Assembly (NCBI GenBank): GCA_021648365.1
Contig: JAKISY010000127.1
Span: 1 to 11,074 of the forward strand
Direction: 5' to 3'
From: Verrucomicrobiales bacterium
GTDB lineage: Bacteria; Verrucomicrobiota; Verrucomicrobiia; Verrucomicrobiales; DEV007
Length of the DNA: 11,074 bases
Within the stretch, counting starts at the first letter, position 1. The number at the start of each line of letters is the position of its first letter. Below the pieces are notes generated by a model that was not told the origin of the DNA, made no database searches, and saw only the letters and a list, made by a program, of their open reading frames with translations. A program made the position numbers and the translations under genes. Positions 6,930 through 11,074 of the stretch are shown here, piece after piece.

Positions 6930-7874
6930 TTAGCGACTGAGTTCGAGCATTTTCATCAGCGGTGCCTTGGCTTTGAGGCGGACTTCCTCTGCCATGGTGA
7001 CTTCGGGGCTGAGGTTCAATAGGCAGTCGTGGAGCTTTTGCAAGGTGTTCATTTTCATGAATTTGCAGTCGGCGCAGTTACAGCGATCGGTGGGTCCGGG
7101 GATGAGGTTTTTATCGGGTGCCTCTTTTTGCAGGCGGTGCAACATGCCGCTCTCGGTGATGACGATGATGTTTTTCGCTGCTGAATTTTTGCAGAAGTCG
7201 ATCATTTTCTCAGTCGAGCAGACTTCGTCGGCGAGCAGTCGCACAGCGGTGGTGCACTCGGGGTGGGCGACGACGGCGGCGTCTGGGTATTGATCCTTGA
7301 TCTTTTGGATGCTATCGCGGGTGAATTCGACGTGAACATAACAGGAGCCTTGCCAGAGGTCCATCTTGCGACCGGTTTGTTGCATCACCCATTCGCCGAG
7401 GTTTTGATCTGGCACAAAAAGGATGGGCCGATCTGCGGGCGCGGCTTCGACGATTTTCACGGCGTTGCCACTGGTGCAGATGCAATCACAGAGCGCTTTG
7501 ACGCCGGCACTGCAGTTGATGTAGGCGATGACGTAGTAGTTTTTGTCACTATGAGTGTCGAGGTAGGCGGCAAGCTCTGGGGCGGGGCAGGATTCTTCCA
7601 GAGAGCAACCGGCGTCGGCGTCGGGTAGCACGACGGTTTTGTTGGGGTTGACGATTTTGGCGGTTTCTGCCATGAAGTGCACGCCGCAGAAGGCGATCAC
7701 GTCGGCATCGGTTTCACTCGCTCGGTAGGCGAGTCCAAGGGAGTCGCCGACGTAATCGGCGATGTCTTGGATTTCGCCGATTTGGTAGTTGTGGGCCAAA
7801 ATAACGGCGTTGCGTTCTTTTTTGAGCGCGAGGATTTGTTCGCGAAGGTCGGTGGCGGTGCTGACGGCTGACAT
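6930..7874 (-). CDS. nadA: Quinolinate synthase
   Basis: NadA condenses iminoaspartate with dihydroxyacetone phosphate to give quinolinate, the second step of de novo NAD synthesis from aspartate, using an oxygen-sensitive [4Fe-4S] cluster. All three cluster ligands can be placed by comparison with the E. coli enzyme: C90 (AGCSLEESC), C178 (WQGSCYVH) and C270 (CNCADCKFMKMN). Other family blocks are AHNYQIGEIQDIADYVGDSL (27-46), GVHFMAETAKI (64-74) and AHPECT (203-208). At 314 residues it is close to the usual length. The ATG at 7872-7874 has no Shine-Dalgarno sequence. Extra cysteines cluster at 121, 129, 131 and 133. The partners nadB and nadC are not in the window. The gene appears to head a four-gene cluster with its own promoter. 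Confidence 0.97.
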   Translation of the reverse strand: MSAVSTATDLREQILALKKERNAVILAHNYQIGEIQDIADYVGDSLGLAYRASETDADVIAFCGVHFMAETAKIVNPNKTVVLPDADAGCSLEESCPAPELAAYLDTHSDKNYYVIAYINCSAGVKALCDCICTSGNAVKIVEAAPADRPILFVPDQNLGEWVMQQTGRKMDLWQGSCYVHVEFTRDSIQKIKDQYPDAAVVAHPECTTAVRLLADEVCSTEKMIDFCKNSAAKNIIVITESGMLHRLQKEAPDKNLIPGPTDRCNCADCKFMKMNTLQKLHDCLLNLSPEVTMAEEVRLKAKAPLMKMLELSR

Positions 7875-7901
7875 GGTATTTGGTGCTGGCTGTGATCCGG
7901 T

Positions 7902-7926
7902 CGCCCCTATATTATATAATTAGGGG
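7902..7926. repeat. Inverted repeat overlapping the nadA -10 box
   Basis: CCCCTA (7904-7909) and TAGGGG (7921-7926) are perfect inverted arms. Between them lies the perfectly palindromic ATTATATAAT (7911-7920), offset by a single extra T. There is no T-run on either side, so it is not a good terminator. Its position over the -10 box would suit an operator, but no regulator is identified. Confidence 0.6.
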
Positions 7927-7939
7927 ACGTTCTTGTTTA
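7911..7939 (-). promoter_or_regulatory. Candidate sigma-70-type promoter for nadA
   Basis: On the minus strand a perfect TATAAT (plus coordinates 7911-7916) is preceded at exactly 17 bases by TAAACA (7934-7939, 4 of 6 matches to TTGACA). Transcription would start near 7904, leaving a leader of about 30 bases before the nadA ATG. The 134-base gap between redoxin and nadA is the longest internal gap between genes in this half of the window, which supports a separate promoter. It would drive nadA, the DUF5069 gene, the TPR gene and the lipoprotein gene. Confidence 0.6.
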
Positions 7940-8008
7940 TCGAAACGCAGAGCGAGGTGATTGTCAATGTTCAGCGGCGGATTTTGCTGCTGTGGGGAGC
8001 AGGTATTT

Positions 8009-8614
8009 TTAATCCAGATTGGGGATGTAACAGCCGATAGCTTGAGTGCGGGCTTGCTGGATTTTTTTCCCCGCTAGAATAGCATCGAGGGTATCACGCA
8101 GATTATGTTCGCTCGCTTGTGCTCGGCGTTTGCCGTAGTCTGCCCATTGGTTGTTGATGCGTCCGCTGTAAACCAGTTTCCCTTGGGCGTCGAAGACGGC
8201 ACATTGTGGGGTGAGTTTGGCTTGGCTAGCTTTGACAAGCAGGTGTTGCGTATCGATGACGATCGGTGGGCGCAGGGCGTAGTCTTTGGCGTGGTGGCGA
8301 GCCTCCTTTTTGGAGAGTCCAGGGTCGACGTGGGCGAGGGTGAGCTGAATGCCCGCAGTTTTGTAGTGATCGTAGATGCGGTTGATCTCGGGGATCAAGG
8401 CATTGGCGATGGGGCAGTCGGTGGTGATGAAAATGATGACACTGGCTTTGGTGTTTTGCTTTTGCAGAGGGTGGAGGGTTTTGCCAGTGAGGCTGGTGAG
8501 AGTGATGCTAGCGCTAGGCTCGCTGGCGTAGTTGATACCGCTCTGGAATAAAGATAGCAGGATGCAGAGTAGCAGCGAGCTTGCGAGTCCTAGTTTGTGA
8601 GGGGGAGGGTTCAT
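8009..8614 (-). CDS. Exported redoxin (thioredoxin-fold) partner of the copper monooxygenase
   Basis: This 201-residue thioredoxin-fold protein has an N-terminal signal peptide or anchor (hydrophobic 8-23, basic K7). The active-site loop is TTDCPIAN with a single cysteine, C67, not a CxxC pair. The conserved cis-proline region is LTPQCAVFD (P136, with C138 next to it). A VYSGRINNQ segment (148-156) and a C-terminal GCYIP (C195) match a redoxin family that in Planctomycetota is often fused to, or next to, cytochrome/monooxygenase modules. It could be a peroxidase, a thiol reductant or a copper-handling factor; the sequence does not decide. Its ATG overlaps the stop of the upstream cytochrome/monooxygenase gene (ATGA, 8611-8614), which is strong evidence that the two are made together. 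Confidence 0.85.
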   Translation of the reverse strand: MNPPPHKLGLASSLLLCILLSLFQSGINYASEPSASITLTSLTGKTLHPLQKQNTKASVIIFITTDCPIANALIPEINRIYDHYKTAGIQLTLAHVDPGLSKKEARHHAKDYALRPPIVIDTQHLLVKASQAKLTPQCAVFDAQGKLVYSGRINNQWADYGKRRAQASEHNLRDTLDAILAGKKIQQARTQAIGCYIPNLD

Positions 8615-10125
8615 TTTTTATCGAGGAAAGAACCAGCTTGTTTGATTTCATCGACTTCGACGATCTGGTTTTTGTTGAGATCGAGTCGGTGAAAGGTTTG
8701 GTGATGTTTTTTGGGAGTTTCGGCGAGGCTGAGTTGATCATCGTGGTTTTTGTCGAGGATCAATACGGTGTGAAGGCGGCGCATCATCTGGCGAGCTTTG
8801 GCAAAGCGCTGTTTGGATTTTTTTGACTCTCGCTGCAGTCCTCTCGCTAAGGTGTTTTCTTGTTTTTTGTCGCTGGCGACGCATTGAAAAATAATACTGC
8901 CCATTTCATCATCAGACGCTTCGCCCCAATGGATACGCTGGGGAGGTGAGTTGGGGTTGTTGATATTGTGCGCTGAGTTGTCGTAGATGATGGTGACGTC
9001 GATACGGGTGCCTTTGGGCAGAAGCACGGGTTTTTGGTATTGGTATTGCCCTTGCCAGTTGAAATCCCAGTCGTCGATGTAGAACAGGGGTAATTTTTTG
9101 CCATTGGGCAGGGTGGCGTCAGCTTTCATGCTACGGGCGATCTGGTGGGCGTGCGCCCAAACGGTGATCAGTTCAAGGTCTTCTGGCACGGTGAGGTGAT
9201 CTTGGATGACGTAATGCGAATCGTCTGGCGCGATGGTCAGACCTACTTGCGCTCCGAAATGTGGCGGGATCTGGAATTCGCCGATTTTCCTTTTGGGCTC
9301 TTGTTTGGCAAAGTAGATGCCGACTTTAGTTTTTTCTTTCTCAAGCTTTCCACTGGGATGAAAGTGGGTCTGCAAGACGAGGTCGGAGCCTTTGGGTAGT
9401 GGCAGGGCAAAACCGTCGTCGAGGGCTAGTGGCATGCCGCCCACAGCCCATGCTCCGAGAGATCCGGTAGATTTGAAGCCTTTGCCATTAAAGCCTGGTT
9501 TGGGATCTTTTTGCTGTAGTTGTCGGGCTTTGCCAGTGTTATCGAGGAAAAACAAGGCGTGGTGAACGACGCTTCGAGCGCTGGGTCTGATCTCGACGGC
9601 TCGCACCCATTGGTCTTTTTCCAAGCCGAGAGGCAAGGCGAAATAGCGATAGATATCTCGCCCCTCCGCGTAGATCTCGAAACTTTGCTGCATTTCGACG
9701 ATGAGATCGGGTGTTCCAAGTTGCCAGCCTTTGGTGAAGGTGGGGGGCTGTGTTTTTTTGCTAGCATCACCTTCCGGGCAGCCTGCTTTCACCCATGTTT
9801 GGATGAGATCGATTTCGGGATTTGTCAGGCTGAGGTTTTGTTTGAAGTCGCCATGTCCCGTTACGGGTTTCCACGGCGGCATGTAGCGAGTGCTGATCAC
9901 TCGTGCAATGGTTTTGCTACGCCGTTTGGCTGAGGCGTAGTCGAGCAGGGAAAATGGAGCGGCTTCGCCAGGGCGGTGACAGCTCACGCATTTTTCGTAA
10001 AATAGAGGCGCAATGTGCTTATGGTAAGTGACTAACGGATCTGAGATGTTGTTTGGTGAGGGTTCCGCTAGAATCCAAGCTGAGCTGATCCATAACAGGA
10101 GTAGAGTTGATGCGTAGGTGTTCAT
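8611..10125 (-). CDS. Cytochrome c - PHM-like copper monooxygenase - EF-hand fusion
   Basis: This 504-residue exported protein has a signal peptide at about 1-20. Domain 1 (about 33-120) is a cytochrome c with haem motif CVSCH (C46, C49, H50) and a likely axial Met, M82, in MPPW. Domain 2 (about 140-415) matches copper type II ascorbate-dependent monooxygenases (PHM/DBH type). One copper site is H188-H189 (SVVHHALFF) plus H254 in LQTHFHPSG. The other is H325 and H327 (WAHAHQ) plus M408 (SDDEMGSI), which aligns with the Met of PHM's SSDEMCNL. Domain 3 (about 450-500) has two full EF-hand loops starting at D458 and D482. The protein probably hydroxylates or cleaves an unknown substrate outside the cytoplasm, with the haem supplying electrons. 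It is coupled by ATGA to the redoxin and lies 66 bases after the SDR gene. Ligand placement is by eye. Confidence 0.88.
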   Translation of the reverse strand: MNTYASTLLLLWISSAWILAEPSPNNISDPLVTYHKHIAPLFYEKCVSCHRPGEAAPFSLLDYASAKRRSKTIARVISTRYMPPWKPVTGHGDFKQNLSLTNPEIDLIQTWVKAGCPEGDASKKTQPPTFTKGWQLGTPDLIVEMQQSFEIYAEGRDIYRYFALPLGLEKDQWVRAVEIRPSARSVVHHALFFLDNTGKARQLQQKDPKPGFNGKGFKSTGSLGAWAVGGMPLALDDGFALPLPKGSDLVLQTHFHPSGKLEKEKTKVGIYFAKQEPKRKIGEFQIPPHFGAQVGLTIAPDDSHYVIQDHLTVPEDLELITVWAHAHQIARSMKADATLPNGKKLPLFYIDDWDFNWQGQYQYQKPVLLPKGTRIDVTIIYDNSAHNINNPNSPPQRIHWGEASDDEMGSIIFQCVASDKKQENTLARGLQRESKKSKQRFAKARQMMRRLHTVLILDKNHDDQLSLAETPKKHHQTFHRLDLNKNQIVEVDEIKQAGSFLDKK

Positions 10126-10191
10126 GTAGGACTGGAATAACGTGAGCTTCGTTGATCCAGCTAGACGCGAGTGGTTTGAAAAGGGTTACAC

Positions 10192-10968
10192 TCAAACTCG
10201 AGTATTCATGAAGCCGCCATCGATTGGCCATGCGGCTCCGGTGACGAAGGAGGCTTCGTCGGAGCAGAGATAGACACAGAGGCTGGCGATTTCTTCAGGC
10301 TCTGCCATGCGTCCGATGGGTTGGGCTTCGCTGAGTTTTTGGAACATTTCTTTTTCTTGCCCAGGGTAGTTTTTGGCGATGAAGCCATCCACAAAAGGGG
10401 TGTGAACTCGGGCGGGGCAGAGGCAATTGCAGCGGATATTGTCTTTGATGAAATCGGTAGCCACCGAATAGGTCATGGTGAGCACGGCGCCTTTCGACAT
10501 CGAATAGGCGAAGCGGTCAGGGATGCCAGTGAGTGATACAATGGATGCGAGATTAAGGATGACACCACCGCCCGCTTCCACCATGTGTGGCAAGACGCTG
10601 TGCAGGCAATTATACACTCCACGCACGTTGGTCTGGTAGATGCGGTCAAAATCTTCGATGTTGGTATCTACGGCATTACCGACATGGGCGACGCCAGCAT
10701 TGTTGACAAGGATGTCGATGCGCTTGCTGCTTTCGAGAGTTTGCTCGATGGCAGCAGTGACGGAGGCGGGATCTGAAACGTCGCAGGCGTAGGCTCGAGC
10801 TTTTCCACCGGCGGCATGGATGCTTTCTAGCGCGGATGCAGCGTGATCTTCCGTGAGGTCGAAGATGATGATTTCAGCATTTTGCTGGGCGAATTTCAAA
10901 GCGATGGCCTCTCCTATGCCAGAACCTCCTCCGGTGATGATGGCTGTTTTTCCTTCTAGATTGAGCAT
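10192..10968 (-). CDS. Short-chain dehydrogenase/reductase (classical SDR)
   Basis: This cytoplasmic 258-residue NAD(P)-dependent oxidoreductase has normal classical SDR length. The cofactor motif TGGGSGIG is at 12-19. The acidic D37 after the second strand favours NAD over NADP. The NNAG motif is at 89-92, and the catalytic set is N114, S142, Y155 and K159 (YSMSK). The C-terminal PIDGGF (248-253) is typical. The segment CPARVHTPFVDGFIAKNYPG (184-203) resembles sugar-acid dehydrogenases such as 2-keto-3-deoxy-L-fuconate dehydrogenase, but no other sugar-pathway gene is present, so the substrate stays open. The ATG at 10966-10968 has no Shine-Dalgarno sequence. The cytochrome/monooxygenase gene begins 66 bases downstream with no strong promoter in between, so readthrough from this gene is possible. 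Confidence 0.93.
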   Translation of the reverse strand: MLNLEGKTAIITGGGSGIGEAIALKFAQQNAEIIIFDLTEDHAASALESIHAAGGKARAYACDVSDPASVTAAIEQTLESSKRIDILVNNAGVAHVGNAVDTNIEDFDRIYQTNVRGVYNCLHSVLPHMVEAGGGVILNLASIVSLTGIPDRFAYSMSKGAVLTMTYSVATDFIKDNIRCNCLCPARVHTPFVDGFIAKNYPGQEKEMFQKLSEAQPIGRMAEPEEIASLCVYLCSDEASFVTGAAWPIDGGFMNTRV

Positions 10969-11058
10969 GGTTTAGGTGTTTTTGGGGTAATAAAGTTTTG
11001 CGAATAGGGGGCATTTTTATGCGCTAAATTCTCGCCAACTGTGCAGGTTGATGAAGCG

Positions 11059-11067
11059 ATTATAGCA
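11059..11067 (-). promoter_or_regulatory. Extended -10 promoter candidate for the SDR gene
   Basis: On the minus strand TGCTATAAT (plus coordinates 11059-11067) is a perfect extended -10 element. It lies about 90 bases upstream of the SDR ATG and would give a leader of about 84 bases. The -35 region falls at or beyond the window edge and cannot be judged. Confidence 0.4.
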
Positions 11068-11074
11068 CAAAGCT

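Noticed and set aside
7904..7926. CCCCTA...TAGGGG hairpin as terminator for the redoxin gene
   Set aside because: There is no T-run after the stem on either strand and the arms are short; overlap with the nadA -10 box explains it better as a regulatory element.
7962..7967. Perfect TTGACA (minus strand) upstream of nadA
   Set aside because: It lies about 45 bases from the perfect TATAAT, and no good -10 occurs at 16-18 bases; the nearest candidate, GATAAA, needs a 20-base spacer.
8105..8551. 148-residue open frame on the plus strand
   Set aside because: It lies wholly opposite the redoxin gene, which has clear thioredoxin-fold motifs, and its translation is Val/Gly/Asp-rich with no recognisable domain, as expected of an antisense shadow.
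9520..9933. 137-residue open frame on the plus strand
   Set aside because: It is antisense to the cytochrome and copper-binding part of the monooxygenase gene, whose haem and His-His motifs are clear; no independent features.

Overview
The window (about 11 kb, near-even GC) looks like the chromosome of a Verrucomicrobiota-type bacterium from the PVC group. This is inferred, not proven. The pointers are a DUF5069 protein, a small lipoprotein with an SHD1-like domain, an FG-GAP/VCBS propeller, and a c-type cytochrome joined to a PHM-like copper monooxygenase with a redoxin partner. None of the gene starts has a well-placed Shine-Dalgarno sequence. No phage, transposon, CRISPR or RNA gene was recognised.

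Layout, left to right. Positions 1-129 hold no convincing complete gene. Positions 130-1872 hold ribH and ribBA on the minus strand (ribBA first in transcription), two riboflavin-pathway genes separated by a short repeat-filled spacer. Positions 1961-3187 hold the only plus-strand gene, a secreted seven-motif FG-GAP propeller; it diverges from ribBA, and a tandem heptamer repeat runs into its first possible start codon. From 3238 to 7874 a tightly packed minus-strand cluster is transcribed in the order nadA (quinolinate synthase), a DUF5069 protein, a large exported TPR protein, and a small SHD1-like lipoprotein. A perfect TATAAT lying inside an inverted repeat sits just upstream of nadA. From 8009 to 10125 there is a translationally coupled pair: a 504-residue cytochrome c/copper monooxygenase/EF-hand protein and a 201-residue exported redoxin. 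Positions 10192-10968 hold a short-chain dehydrogenase with an extended -10 promoter candidate upstream.

How the genes fit together. RibBA makes both riboflavin precursors (the ribulose-5-phosphate-derived four-carbon unit and the GTP-derived pyrimidine), and RibH condenses the later intermediates to lumazine. NadA makes quinolinate for NAD; its three cluster cysteines are all present. Its three downstream neighbours have no known link to NAD, so the cluster probably reflects shared transcription. The most interesting module is the cytochrome/copper monooxygenase plus redoxin pair. All six copper ligands expected from peptidylglycine monooxygenase (PHM) can be placed, next to a CxxCH haem site and two complete EF-hand loops. 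This suggests an extracytoplasmic copper oxygenase that carries its own electron-transfer domain. Its substrate is unknown.
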